From assembly GCF_016802725.1 (NCBI RefSeq), contig NC_052664.1:9822016-9886015 (forward strand): a DNA stretch of 64,000 bases, given 5' to 3'. The notes beneath the pieces were generated by a model. The model had not been told where the DNA came from, searched no databases, and saw nothing but the letters and a program-made list of their open reading frames with translations. The position numbers and the translations under genes are program-made. The DNA comes from Solenopsis invicta (Eukaryota; Arthropoda; Insecta; Hymenoptera; Formicidae). Below are positions 10,661 to 22,912 of this stretch, piece after piece. Within the stretch, counting starts at the first letter, position 1. Every line of letters starts with the position of its first letter.

Positions 10661-13480
10661 TATATTTATCGGTCGGTCACGTGCGCACCGAAAACGAGAG
10701 GAACAGGGGTTGGGAGAAAGGAGTCGAATGGTCGCGCGCGCAAGATACAAATTACATTTAAATAGAAGTCGGGAGGAACGCGTGGTATTCGCAATTTAAA
10801 CAGAAAGAGCCGCGGCGAGAGCAAAACGGACGAAAAGAGGAAAAGAGAGAGAGAGAAAGAGAAAACGGCGAGGTGGCGTGTTTCAAAATACGACGTTAGC
10901 GGAAAAAGGACAGAAATAACGAAGGGGAGAAGGAAGAGAGGCACGGGACAAGAGAGCAGGAGGCACAAGGGATGAGGGGGGGGGAGGGGGACGTCTGATG
11001 CCACGTATAATCACAGCTTTTAATCTGGAACGGCAGAGGGTTCCTCTCTTTCTCTCGAGGATATAAGGGCTACCTCGAAGGCGGCGAAGGGGTGGCGGCG
11101 ATTCACCGCTGCCGGTAGCGCTCGTCCAAGAGGGGCACTCGGTATTTAGCGGCGCACCGGGGGTTCCCTCGGATAGCACGGGGGTGGTACGGATGCCACG
11201 CGTCGCGCGTTATTGCCTCCTCTCAGACGAGTATGACGAACGAAGCACCAGCGGCGGCAAATCCCCTCGGTATCCTTGGACTCTTACGATCCATGACCGG
11301 CGAACGTCGGTTATACAGGAGCGCGGCGGGAAAAGGGGGGAGGGATACCTCGAATTTGCAAAGAGGTTGCCACGTGTGCCAATATTTAACGAACCTGCCA
11401 CGCGTTCGTACGTTTTACATAAAAACTAATCAAGATAAATGGAGGATTAAATTTGGTAACTCGAAGTACACATTTTAAAGATTTTAAATCTAATAATTCC
11501 TCCAATTTCAACCCACAGTCAATGGCGATGGTTCTAGAGGAAGGCAATATTACAAGTTTCATGTTTCGCATGATTTCGCGAACGTTGAACGAGACGATGA
11601 TGTATACCGCAGGATCGATCGAACGAAAGACCGATTCCAAACTGTCCGCACGATCTTGACGGTGAACGCGAAAGGGACGATGATCGATCAGATGGCGGAT
11701 ACGGTCGTATTCGAAAAGCACGGCGCGTAAAGAGGTGCACGGTGAAAAAGAACGATAAAGGAATCTGGCGCTCGCGGAGATATCGTGATTGCGTGTCGAA
11801 GACGCGGGGACAGGGAAAAGACGAGGTTTGAGTCGAGTAACGGGCGCGGCGGCGAGACCGCGCACCAGTTCAGAAGAGAAAAAAAGAAAAAAAAGAAAAC
11901 TTGGCCATTCGGAAAGAGATCTCAGCGTCCGATAGTCACCGTCGAGAGAACGGCGCGGAAGACAATCGAGGCTGAGAAGGCTGAAAGTCGATATCCTTCG
12001 GCCGCATCGGGCCGTACTCGTGTAGTCAACGTATACGAGCGCCGTTCATGAGCGAGGCGACGACGACGACGACGATGATGATGATGATGACGATAAACGC
12101 CTGGCCTGGTAAGATCGCTGATCGCCCTGATCGGACGGGACAGCCGGTACACGGTGGATGAACTCGAACAGCTATGACTGGAGCGTGGTATAGGGTTGCG
12201 AGAGCAGTCAGCGGCTAAAATGATGTTAACTGCTTCGACAGAGTTATTCCCCGCATCCGGGAATTTCCCCCTCCCTCTCTCTGCCCCTCCGTCATATTTC
12301 TGTCGAGAGTAGAACAGCCTTTTTATCTGACATTTACTGCATTGGCGCACGACGTTATAAATAATGAGGCAGATCTTTTGCTCTTTTTAATTACACAAAG
12401 AAAAAATTAAGGTGAAGTAATGACGAGATGACGTAATATAAAATCCGAGAGTCGCATCTTAACTTGGAGAATTGTACGTTTTAAATGACTTACGAGCTAG
12501 AGCCAATTGATATTCTTGACGTTAATTCGGATATTTAATCTTTATCCACGCCCATTAATACTTTTACAATTTCCTACAATCTTATCTGAAGACTCATTGA
12601 ATTCTGGAAACACTTATATCGTCTGCTACTACGCTGGCTGCTTCATTAAAGAGACATTAAACTTTCACGAGCCGCATACATATACCAAAAACTTGCTATT
12701 CCGTTCGATTTAACGGAAGAAACACGATCGCACTGTCATCTGGGAAAGTGTACCGTTGCGAGATCTACAACTCGTGATTGAAGCAACGTTCACTATGACG
12801 TCATAGAGAGACGCGGACGTTTAGCAGAAGACGGCGAGCCACGCGACTTGATCGTTACAATGGCTACGTTTTCGATGGACGCGGTAAGTAACCGCAACAA
12901 TGCCGGGGGGAGACAGCTCCGGGGACGGCGGTGGAAGAACCAAAGTAATGGATGGTTCCTGGAACCCGAGGCGAGTGAATTGTTGGCCCCTGCACGTCCG
13001 CCTTGGAGACACCCTCGCCTTGCTCCGGCCGCGTAAATCAATGCACCCCTTCGTACTCTCGCGCGCACCACCAACCCCCTCGACCTCCCGCCCTCCATCC
13101 TCCACTTACACCACTATCTACGCCGCCAGCAACGTCGTCGTGGCCAAGCCCTTACTCTCTCTCTCTCTCTCTCCCTCCCTCTCGCGATAGCAGCTCTCTT
13201 CTTCACCCCGGAGAAGGGTGAGTTAGGGGGTGTCGGAGACGTCCGGCTACTGCATTATGTATTTCTCACCGAGCCGCCACTAACTTCCACTCTCTCTTCC
13301 TCGTCCCTCCTTCTTTTCCCTTTTCACCCCAGTTCTCCGTTCTTTCTCGATGCCCGCTACCTTTTCGCGTTTCTTCTCTGACCGAGAACGAATCCTTCCC
13401 GCTGCTCAAGTCCTTTTTTTCTCGCGCGAGCCGACGTTCCTTTTAATCACCCGACCCGTCGGCGGTAGCAGAAAGGTCGG
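10660..13480. other. Long CpG-rich intronic block
   Basis: About 2.8 kb of GC- and CpG-rich sequence, the largest such block in the window. It includes GAC/GAT triplet repeats (12056-12092) and TC repeats (13154-13182). Open frames occur on both strands, up to 159 codons (minus 11865-11386), but they overlap heavily, start at non-ATG codons or contain simple repeats, and match no family I know. I looked for the ey homeodomain here on the minus strand and did not find it. Candidate regulatory DNA or unrecognised transcript. Confidence 0.35.
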
Positions 13481-13739
13481 TATTACACTCACACACACAC
13501 AGAATTAATTTCCTACGCCTATGAGCTTGAGGTTGGCTCTTCATTACGGAATAAAATAATGTGCGTGCGAAAATTCATTGCAATTCAGCATTTAAATACG
13601 AAATGATGGGATTTTCATTTTCTTATTTCAACCGATACTTTTTTTACGCATGATATAACGCGTTGATTAATTGATCTCTTAAGCTTTACTCGCGACATGA
13701 TACAGCGAAAGCGACGGTAGAGTACACTTAATCAAAAGC

Positions 13740-15470
13740 GTTCTGCGCTCTTCCAGCACGTAGGTGGTGGCGTGTATGTACGTAACCAAGAGGGAGACTT
13801 GTCGCAGAGATGGCCACTCGCTTAAACAATCGTCCGATTCGCTCCAACACGCGGATACAGCGTGTAAACTCGATTCTCCGTCCGTCCGCCGGCGGTCGGT
13901 GACTATTAATTACAGGGACACGCTCGGCCACCGCTCGGGAAACCGTGCCATCCCACGCTCACCGTTTCTCCCGTCCGCCCCTTCTCCCGTCAACCCGATT
14001 CTCTCGTGGTACCCGTGATTTTCCACCCTTGGGTCGGGGAAATGGGATACGAGGGCTGGCCGGCTGGCGGCCTGTGTATCGCGCGATTTCGCGTACCAAA
14101 AGGGTTGGGCGGCGGTGGCGGCGATGCGGCATTGACATCCAGCCACCTCCCCCCGGCCCCTGCCCCGGATCGGACTGCCTGGATCCAGCCGGAACGACGG
14201 TGCTGGCCACCTCGACAAATGTAATCTCGTCGGCAGCAGCGGCGCTTCTCTCCCTTGACAGCGAGTTCTCCGCGGATGACGAATGTTGTCATCGAGACGA
14301 GCTTTTCCCAAAAATGGACGTTAGATTAATTGGATCGGCGGCTTTGCCGTAAGCTCGAGAGCTCAAAATTGTTTGTAAATGTTGCCTTTGAACAAAGTAC
14401 CCGAATAAAATCCTGAAGCTGACGTAATTCGCTACATATTTTTTTAAATACTCGTGAATACGTTTTAGTGGTTGATAGTTAATTTAATTTTGACGCGGAC
14501 CGGAATATTATTGTCGAAGAAATTTATTTTCGCATTCAGCATCAGCATTTTCCGAATTCATTCCAAGCTATTTCAATGTTACGAAAATTACAAATATGTA
14601 CTGTTTTCATCGGTTTTACGAGCAATAGAAATCTGATTATAAATAAGCAAAACACCAATTTCTTACGTCGTAAGAACGATGCACGCGGTATAATATGAAG
14701 ATGCTCGATGGGGGTGAGATGTCAACGTCAGCCCTCGGTATGGACGCGCATGGCCGCGCTGGCCGGTTCAACGAATGTAATCTCGTCTCGCAGTGACGCT
14801 CCTGTGTTATGCTCTCTCTTCGAAAGAAAAAAAGGGGGCTCTTTCGATTCTTCGAGAATATACGTTGTGTGTTCAGTCTTACAATCTTCCCTGATCCAGT
14901 CCTTTCCGTAATATTGTTAATATTTCGCATAATTACTAAGTTGATTAAAAATATAGAAAGTCTTATACGCAAATTGTAAGAAAGATTAACACGTCAAGGA
15001 AAGTAATAAGTCGAAGGGAGATAAATTTGTTATTTTCTCGCGAATCGCTGACTGAGAGTTACGATTTTACGTCTCTCAAATCGCGACATGTAATTCCTGT
15101 TCTTGAATGAGAACCGCTGTCGGCATCCCGGAGCCAGTGGCGCGAGTAAACCAATAACGCGTCCGCCACGCCGGGTGCCAGATTCAAATCCGGCAGGGAC
15201 CGAAACGGTATTCCACGACGAAACGGATAGCGGGGGCTCCGCAGGACATTTCAAATCCGTCTCCGCGTCCTGCGGGCTTTACTGGTTTGTCGAGCCATTG
15301 GCTCGATTCGGCAATTCCGCGCGCGTTCGACTTTCCCGCGAAAGAGGACGAACGCGATCGGTCGCCTACACAATTCCGCACATGTAAAACTGTTGCTCTT
15401 GCGCGTAATCTATTTAATTTAGCCATTTGCGACCGGCACCGTAAAAAGCAGACGGCACTTCCGACGGATT
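13740..15470. other. CpG-rich block with a duplicated 45-bp motif
   Basis: GC-rich at 13740-14350 and 14690-15470. The sequence CTGGCC, a short variable gap, then AATGTAATCTCGTC occurs at 14203-14250 and again at 14759-14804, each preceded by a similar CATCCAGCC/CGTCAGCC word. Open frames on both strands are unsupported. It may contain paired regulatory elements. Confidence 0.4.
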
Positions 15471-15479
15471 ATTAAAGAG

Positions 15480-16560
15480 ACTTGAAGACGAAAGTACATT
15501 GAGTAAAATTTTAAAAATTTAAAATCATGTAATAAAGTCAAGCTCGTGTAAATAATCAATAAAGAAGGCAAATAACAAAGGCCATGAAACTAAAAATTTA
15601 TTACTAACATCAAGTATGGATTGAAGTAACGACTGAGAAAACTCTAAATCATTCCTCCTCTTATTTCCCAGAAATTTAACATTACATTGAGTTAATACTG
15701 ATAAAAACATGATCTGTTTAAATAATTAAAGAAATAAAAATCCATAGTTTATACATTCAAAACCTTTTTCAATATAAAATCTAAAGTCTAAAAATAAATT
15801 CTTGAAATAAAATTCGCACGATCTTGTCTTGCAACTTGCATAGTTTAAACAATAGTGAATATACTTATTATTGATAATATCGGATTACTCTACATGTTTG
15901 TAGCATCATAAAATTGTTTTGTTTATATTTTTCTCTTTCATATTTTCCTCGTAGTGCGGCTAGAAACAAAATCGCTATAATGTAACCGAAAAACAGTACA
16001 CCTCTCCGTAAGAACAGACAATAACTAATCTTCAACTACAATGTTGACTAACGTGTTTCGTGAATTTTTATCACATTTTTTTAAAATGTCTTAAAGTGGA
16101 CAAAATAACGTCAAACACGCCAGATCAACTAATAAGGTGTTAAAGAAGCGTACAAAATGGGAGGGTTCAATTCTAGCTTTCTAATTTTATAAATTTAGTT
16201 GTTAAACACATAAAAATATATTTTATTGCTTAGTTTACCAATATATTCATAGTTAACTCCTCTACGGGGTCATGCTTGAATTCTGCTATCACTGTCTATA
16301 CCTATGACTGTTTTGGAGCTAATTTCTCAGACGCATTATGTTGCAAAAACATTAATCAATACAAAATACGAAATAGTACTATAAAAACTGCTATACCAAC
16401 TGATACAAGACGCTTTTTAGTTTGTATTCATGTTTTTAGTTTTATTTTTAGCTTTTATTTAAAAAAATATTACCTAAAAACAAAGTGGTATGCCAATATT
16501 AGTGACTTTCTTTTATAATTAAAAGTAAAAATATATACCGTAAAAAATTCATTGTCATAG
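15480..16560. repeat. Dispersed repeat R, copy 1
   Basis: Similar over most of its length to 56240-57090: shared words include TTTATATTTTTCTCT, a CATTAAT...ACAAAATACGAAA segment, and a right end with TATTACC, AAAG, and TATGCCAATATTAGTGACT. The left boundary is uncertain. It is non-coding and probably a non-autonomous relative of the Tc1-like element at 8975-9770, whose right end is similar. Confidence 0.6.
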
Positions 16561-16749
16561 ACTGCAATACTTATTGTAATAAGAAATTTTGACGTATCGG
16601 GTAACAGATTAATTGCAACCACGTGTCTGCAATACCCATAATCAAAAAAATAAAATTTTAGAAAGCTTCTACAATAAAATCTTATTATAACGCAACAGAT
16701 CCATACACAAGTATTTCGTTCGCATATACTTCAGCAACTCATGTCTTGA

Positions 16750-19700
16750 TAATATTACATCTTAACAATTAGTAGAGAGCCGAGTGCAAGCAGTAAGTTT
16801 GAAACACACGAGGCGCAGATCTTCGAATTTTGCCTAACTAAATCGGACAAGATATATGTGCCGGGTAAAGTTGTTAGAGAGCAAGGTGAGAGCAAGGTGA
16901 AATCCGCAACAGGGAGAGCCTCGTTCCGGTGTCTTCGCAAAGGAAGTGGAAGGAGAAGGAAGAGACTCGCGAGAGGAAGGAGACCGAGATATTCGCCCGT
17001 TCCACAGGGTGTACGAAGCGTATCCAATTTGATGGCATTACAATAACGGGGGTAATGTCTGAGAATAATGAAATTTCCCCCAATCACCACAGCTCGCCTA
17101 GAATACGTTTCTTCGCTCCGTTCGTACCCTCCCTCATTCTCTCTCCCTCTTTCTCTCCTTTTTTCCCTTTCCTCTTCATCGAACTGAGGTCTTCCATCGT
17201 CTACCACACAGGCACACGGATGGACATGTACAGGCGGACTAGGGAAAATGAGTAGAAATGAGTAGAAACGTTTTCGAATCAATCCCGTTCGCGAGTTATT
17301 TCGCTCCCCATCGGAGAAAAGTCAAGGGATCCTGGAGTATTTCAGTTCGAGAAATGGATTCTGGTCAAAAGTTTTCACGAATGTGACAACAGTTGCGAAA
17401 ATTCTTATGCACTCCCGCGACTCTCGATATTAGATAATGCGATCAAAATTCGGAACTATAATGGTGATTGTTTTAGAAATTCTTCTAATTTAAAAAAAAT
17501 ATGAAAAATAGTGAAAATTACAAGTAGCGTAAGTAAGTGAAAGAATATTTGTATTATATATGTATAAGATGAGCGCTGCTAAGATATAATATATCTGTTC
17601 TTAGAAGATTTAAAAATAGATTTTATGTAAATTATCATAAACGTAGAGAATTATAATTCTGTTATTATATGTTTTAGATAATAAAATTCTTGAATTTTAT
17701 TCATTCTTACACATCGATTCAATCGCAATGAGAAACTTTATAATCGATTTTCAAACGAGTATTGGGGGAGTTTGAACGTGAGACCAGAATTCCTTTTTGA
17801 CCGCACGCTGTTTTGTTCGTTCGACGCCTCGTTCCGCCTCAACGTGGGCGCAATAATTCTCGAGCGAACTGTACGTAATGGAATATTACACGGGCCATTA
17901 AAGAAACGTTAATCTTGCCCACAACAAGTTCAGAAGCGCTCGCAGGATGCTCAAACGCGGCCGGGATTACGCGCTTTGATCCTCCAACGCCCCGAAGGCG
18001 CGCACCGGAGTCCGCAGCCTCCTGTAATTTGTTAAAACGCGAAATTCTGTGACGTCGCTGTTTGTGTCGGCGTCTCGTTACCGCTTAAAAGTCACGCGGC
18101 CCCTTTGACGACTTGTTGTAAAACATATTTGTTGTTTAATATTAAATTGATCGTTTCTTCTGCCGTTTTTCATTAAATTTTCTTTTTACATTAAAAAAAG
18201 AAAAAAATAGTCAAAAAGATTTCAATTCCAGAATAGACAGAATGGATAAAAATACATTAAAGGCATGTCAATATGCAGAAACGTTACAGAGGATTACAAA
18301 ATTAAATATTATATTTATATAATAACAATAATGAAGAGTAAATGAGAGAAAAAAATGACATATTTGTAACAAACAGAAAGCGCGCAAGATTTGGAAAAAA
18401 ATTTTTTTTATAGAGAGCTTCATAAATCAAACAATTTATTATACTAATAAGAAAGATTAATTGATTCAAATAAATATGTTTTTAGTATTAATGAAATAAT
18501 TTATTTACGTCAAACAAGTAAATATTTATTTGTAGTAAATATTACTAATTTGAAATAACTGTAAAACAGTTATTTGAATAATACAAGAAAAGGTGGTTTA
18601 TTATGGGCCGTGTATTCTAGTTATTTGTATTATATCAGTTATTAGATGACAAATTCTAGTAATTATTTAATAAAATCATTTGTTAGCCTATCGTTACGTA
18701 GTGACTCGCAAAAGTGGTCTTACGCTTGCAATGCAAATGGCTCACGACTATCTCACGACGAATAATATATAGTTCATGTACACACTACGACACACGTTAA
18801 ATCCAATTACATTATTTGAGAGCTACATAATAATAATAAGAAAGCCATAATAAATCCATTAATATATAATTATTGTATAATTTAAAATGCGCGCAAAAAC
18901 AACTACAACGTATTGATATATTCAACAACAATAGTGTTATATTAATGTCAAACATTACATTATGGGGAGACTGAGGTTTTCATGACGTTAAAGCTTCTTT
19001 CGTCGCAACTTTCGTGAATTGTTTCAAACGAATCGTTTCAGTCCATCTTCCTCGACGTGGATACTAAAATTTTCGGGAAGGGGAAACGTGCTATGGAAAA
19101 AGCTGCGGATGAACTCTCGACGGCTTTCTTTCACGAGGGCGAGCCTTTGACATTTTTTTCTCGCGTCGATAAGAATGCTCTCTCGGTTCTATCATCATCC
19201 TTTCTGTCCTCCTTACCTCCCCTCCCAACCAGAGACTTTCTTTCGTAGCCTCTCCGTGAGGGTGACTCGTGTACACACACCTCACAGTGCTATTACGAAG
19301 GCGCGAGAGAGTACGTCAGCTAGCTCGGGCAAGGGAAGACGAGACGAGGACGAAAGAGACGCGGCAAGAGACGAGAAGAGACGGCGTAAGGCGGCGTGGG
19401 AGAGGGAGGGTAGAATTTAGCGACCCTCTTTCGCTTTTTACCCTAAGCGAGTCGAGAGCCCCTTAGCCACCGTTTATTGGACGCATGCAAATATCCATGG
19501 CAACGGCGGTGCCGTGCTGTATACGGGAAGAACTAACCCCTGCCGTCGAGAACGCCGAACGTGCCGGTATATAGGGGAACGGGGAGGTCCTTCAGGTCGG
19601 AAAACAAGGAAGAATAAAAAAAAAAGAGAGAGGGAAAGACGTTAGGGAATTTCCTTTTGATCCGCGCATCACTCGACCTCGAGCAATCTCATAATTGATT
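16750..19700. other. Alternating CpG-rich and AT-rich intronic DNA
   Basis: GC-rich parts are at about 16790-17420, 17750-18130 and 19000-19700; AT-rich DNA separates them. The longest frame (minus 17282-16755) is Arg/Glu-rich low-complexity sequence with a chance appearance. The last block carries a promoter-like cluster described separately. I see no supported gene. Confidence 0.35.
19471..19600 (+). promoter_or_regulatory. CCAAT / octamer / X-box-like / TATA cluster
   Basis: Within 35 bp lie an inverted CCAAT box (ATTGG, 19476-19480), a perfect octamer ATGCAAAT (19485-19492) and CCATGGCAAC (19495-19504), which resembles an RFX half-site. A TATATAG box follows at 19568-19574 and a TTCAGG initiator-like word at 19591-19596. 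The order and orientation suit a plus-strand core promoter or a compact enhancer inside the ey intron. No downstream plus-strand exon is evident. Motif matches are visible; function is inferred. Confidence 0.3.
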
Positions 19701-19934
19701 CTGTAGAAATCGGTACTCTTTCTCGGTCTGGAACTTCTTCGGCTGTTATCAAATGTTACGTGTTTCCGCTAGTCATCATATGTAATTTAAGTTTCCTGAG
19801 GTCTTCTGCGGATTACTTAGCTAGGAATCTGAAGATTTCGACTACTTTTGAGAGTTTATTTTTTCAACAAAGCTATCCAGATATATACACAGGTTAGACC
19901 GAGGCGAATCGGATCACAGAGCAAATTGGATTAT

Positions 19935-20173
19935 TACACTGAGAAAAAAAAGTTTGTTAATTGAACTAAATGCGTTTAGTTGTTTATGAATTATTTAATT
20001 CAAGTATTATTTATTTGAGTCAAATACATGGTAATAATTTGAATGAATATCTGTACTTATCTCAACACGCATTTCTTTGAATCAACAAATGTTTGCTTGA
20101 CAGCCCGTGACCGCCGCATTTAGTTGAATGAACTAATATCTTTTTAAATCAACAACTTTTTTTTCTCAGTGTA
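19935..20173. mobile_element. Foldback MITE, TACACTGAGAAAAA family
   Basis: Begins TACACTGAGAAAAAAAAGTT and ends with the complement (AACTTTTTTTTCTCAGTGTA), with TA at both ends. It is 239 bp and non-coding. The same termini recur at 62140-62341 and, more diverged, at other sites in this window. Confidence 0.85.
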
Positions 20174-20314
20174 TAAGTATGGAAATAGTTATTACTAGTT
20201 TTCTATTTTATACGATCTGTTTTATCACGTTAGTTAATACTTTCGCTTTTCCTTTGTAGCGGAAACAGAAGACAACAATTCGGTAGAGTAAAATCGCCCA
20301 TTAGGTTTCTAATA

Positions 20315-21357
20315 AGGTAAGGCTGCTAATATCGCACCGGCTCCTAAATCACACCACCTCGCGTATAAATTCAACCACAGTACTTGTACACTCTTTCTGA
20401 AATTATTATATTTGGAAACTACATGACATTATTATATCATCATCTTGCATTGAACTCAACATGTTAAGAACAATAGAAATTTTGTTATTAATATTTATAG
20501 AAAAATCATAACTTTGCTGCTATTTTTCAACACATTTCGTAGCTTGATTGCAAAAAAGGTAAAATAAATAATTTAAATTTTAATAATTTGTAATGATCAT
20601 AGTATTACATAAATTGGATTGACAAAGATCAAATAAATTCATTGTGTTCTTATTTGCAAATTAAATAAATAAAGTTTTACGAAATGCTTTAGTCTCCTAA
20701 ATCGCACTATTGCTTTCGTGGTTACATATATAAAATCAAATATAATAATCATACAAAGCATTTTAACAGTATTGCCGTAATGTAGCAATGTTATTGCAAT
20801 ATTATTGAAAAGTTTTCAAAATGATGACATTGATGAAAATTATATTTAGTTTGCAGTTTAGTTTATCTTATCCAGTATCAATAAAATTATGCGCATTTAA
20901 TGCATTTTTGTTCGAGAAGAAAAAATCTAACGGAAAAAGTATCGTTTTACACCGGAAAGAGTAATATTAACCTGTAGTGCGATTTAGAAGACCAGTTGCC
21001 TAAATCGCATTATTTGAAGGCTTTTTAAAAATCGTCATTAAAAAATTTATGGTAATACATAAAATTCTGAAAAAATAAATATCAAAAGAGGAATGTACTT
21101 TATTATGACGTAAGAAAATTCACGACTTTATTCTACTGATTCAGTGTCAGTCGATCAGCAGAGATCGTAAGTGCGCAAAGAAATTTTATCTCTCACGTAA
21201 GACCGCGATCTCAATTTTGTGAGTTTGTAACGAAAAGGCTTAATATGTTGTTTCAAAGAGTTTATTCATTTATTCTTATTTCTTTTAGATTATATTTCTT
21301 TTAAACTGGTGATTCACTTTGGTTCGAACATTGGGGGAAATCGGACAACTTCCCTTT
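20315..21357. mobile_element. Repeat family A, copy 2
   Basis: Starts GGTAAGGCTGCTAATATCGC and shares long collinear segments with 5030-5895, including ACAATAGAAATTTTG, ATCATAACTTTGCTGC and GTAATATTAACCTGTAGTGC. The right end (GGGGGAAATCGGACAACTTC, around 21332-21355) is a diverged form of the inverted terminus. Non-coding. Confidence 0.7.
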
Positions 21358-21399
21358 CATGATTACTTCGTTGTGCAATAAGTATATTTATGCATTATT

Positions 21400-22400
21400 G
21401 TATTATATAAAATTCGAGCCAAAGATGTAAAGATTAAAAATTTATAGTAATACCAAATAACAAAATTGATTTATTATTTTTTACCTGTAAAGAAAAATTG
21501 ATTCGCCTCGATCTATCTTAATTTTTGAGCTACAAGTGATTAAAAACCAACTTGTTGAATTTCACAGTTAAAAAAAACACACTTTTTGTATCCAATTTCC
21601 CGCGAATTTGTTTAGTTCCTCTTTATTCTTCAAACATTAGCAACTCGTGGAGTAATGTGCACATGAAAAAAAGTCTATTCATTAAACTATTACATATCTG
21701 AAGCTAAAAGAGAAGAATGTTATCGATCAATCTGCTGCTAAGAGCATTAGTATGCTCTTTACGCTGATAATTGATCAGTGATATGATACTTAAATGATAG
21801 ACGCTCTATCGGTCCACGTGGAGTGCGATCACGAGACCGGAAGAATGACTCGTGCTGGGGGAGCAACAACGGCTCGTCGGGGCGGAACCGGTTAACGCCA
21901 AATCGTCCATCATTCGTTTGCGCGATTAACCGCCTCGTGTTAACAACATCGGCCGCGCCGCGACAAGGGGAGGAGTTTGTACGTCGTCCTGATCGCGCGC
22001 GCCCGCCCGAGTCCATCGGCTCGCATAAACATCCTCGGTACAACCAGCCGCCACCCCACGGAAAACTGATTTCCATCCCCCCATCCCGCGACTCGCGCTA
22101 TCTATGTAAATGCGGTCCTGTTTTGTGTGAGTAGACAAAGCCCCCGTTGACAATACGCCTGCGCGTTTACAACCTCCACCCGTCAAGCCGAAAGTCAGGC
22201 TCCATTACGGCTATTTTGCGACGCGCTTTGTATTGTTGTCGCCGCCACCACCACCGCCGCTACCGTGCGTTGCGCGTCGCCGCGCGACTCTGACTTTTCC
22301 GCGAAAACTTCTGTCATTTAATGTCAGGCCGTAATCGGTTAACAATCACGAGCTTTAATTACGGATTAACGAAGATTGGACATTTGATGAATCTTTGCTG
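21400..22400. other. AT-rich DNA then CpG-rich block next to a paired-domain exon
   Basis: 21770-22350 is GC-rich. At 22355-22370, TTAATTACGGATTAAC contains TAATTA and, on the minus strand, TAATCC, binding words for Q50 and K50 homeodomains. It lies about 360 bp downstream of the ey donor at 22731. No gene is supported; an intronic regulatory element is possible. Confidence 0.35.
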
Positions 22401-22731
22401 CATACGTACATGATCTTCGTTAACTGTTTTTGATATTCGCAACTGATTTGAAAATAACACGTAGCTACACCCAGACATTGATATAAAAACTTATTGTTAG
22501 TCTCATATGCTTTTCTTATTATAATATTAAAGTTTAATTGTAATCGTTAGATGTTTGAGAAGCCGAATTGTTTAAAGACAACGCATCAGATAAATATATC
22601 CCGTCTAATAGTCTATAATGATGAGCGCAGTGATCGTCTATTGACCACTATAGCGAGAATAATTTCATTAGTCCCTTATTCGACGAGTAACGGCAAGAGG
22701 AATCGTTGAATGAAATGTAGGCCGTACTTAC

Positions 22732-22912
22732 GCTCGGAATGTTGTCGTTCGTACAAACGCCCTCCTGCAACAAGCGATCTCGGATCTCCCACGCGAAGAT
22801 GGACGGGCACTCACTTTTATAGAGCGAAATCTTGTTGACGACCTCTGCCGTTGCCACGCGCGGTTTGCTGCCGCCGATGGCCCTGGGCCTTATAGATCCG
22901 GTCTCATAGTAC
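22732..22912 (-). CDS. ey: eyeless (Pax6) paired-domain exon 2 (linker and RED subdomain)
   Basis: This 181-bp exon begins with G, completing the split Arg codon, then encodes YYETGSIRPRAIGGSKPR, the VATAEVV segment, then CPSIFAWEIRDRLLQEGVC and TNDNIPS. It covers the paired-domain linker and most of the C-terminal (RED) subdomain. The acceptor is TTGTAG (AG at 22914-22913). The donor is a perfect GTAAGT at 22731-22726, after a whole codon. The next exon should begin with VSSINRVLRNL; I looked for that and for the homeodomain in 1-22700 on the minus strand and found neither. Two positions differ from the usual insect Ey sequence as I recall it: VVNKIS where VVSKIS is common, and YKSECPS where YKRECPS is common. 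The second change also creates an internal donor-like GTGAGT at 22814. Open reading continues past the donor into the intron for about 28 codons before a stop; this is run-on, not coding. Confidence 0.97.

Noticed and set aside
11386..11865. 159-codon minus-strand frame
   Set aside because: Lies in a CpG-rich block where frames on both strands overlap; no domain, no ATG support and no clear splice sites.
13910..14352. Overlapping 100-135 codon frames on both strands
   Set aside because: Several frames on both strands are open at once, as expected from high GC content rather than coding.
15180..15200. GATTCAAATCC as a tRNA T-arm
   Set aside because: No matching acceptor stem, anticodon arm or D-arm nearby. 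No tRNA gene was found in the window.
22648..22731. Coding extension of the ey exon to 22648
   Set aside because: A perfect GTAAGT donor at 22731 ends the exon; the following residues do not match the Pax6 paired domain, which should continue VSSIN.
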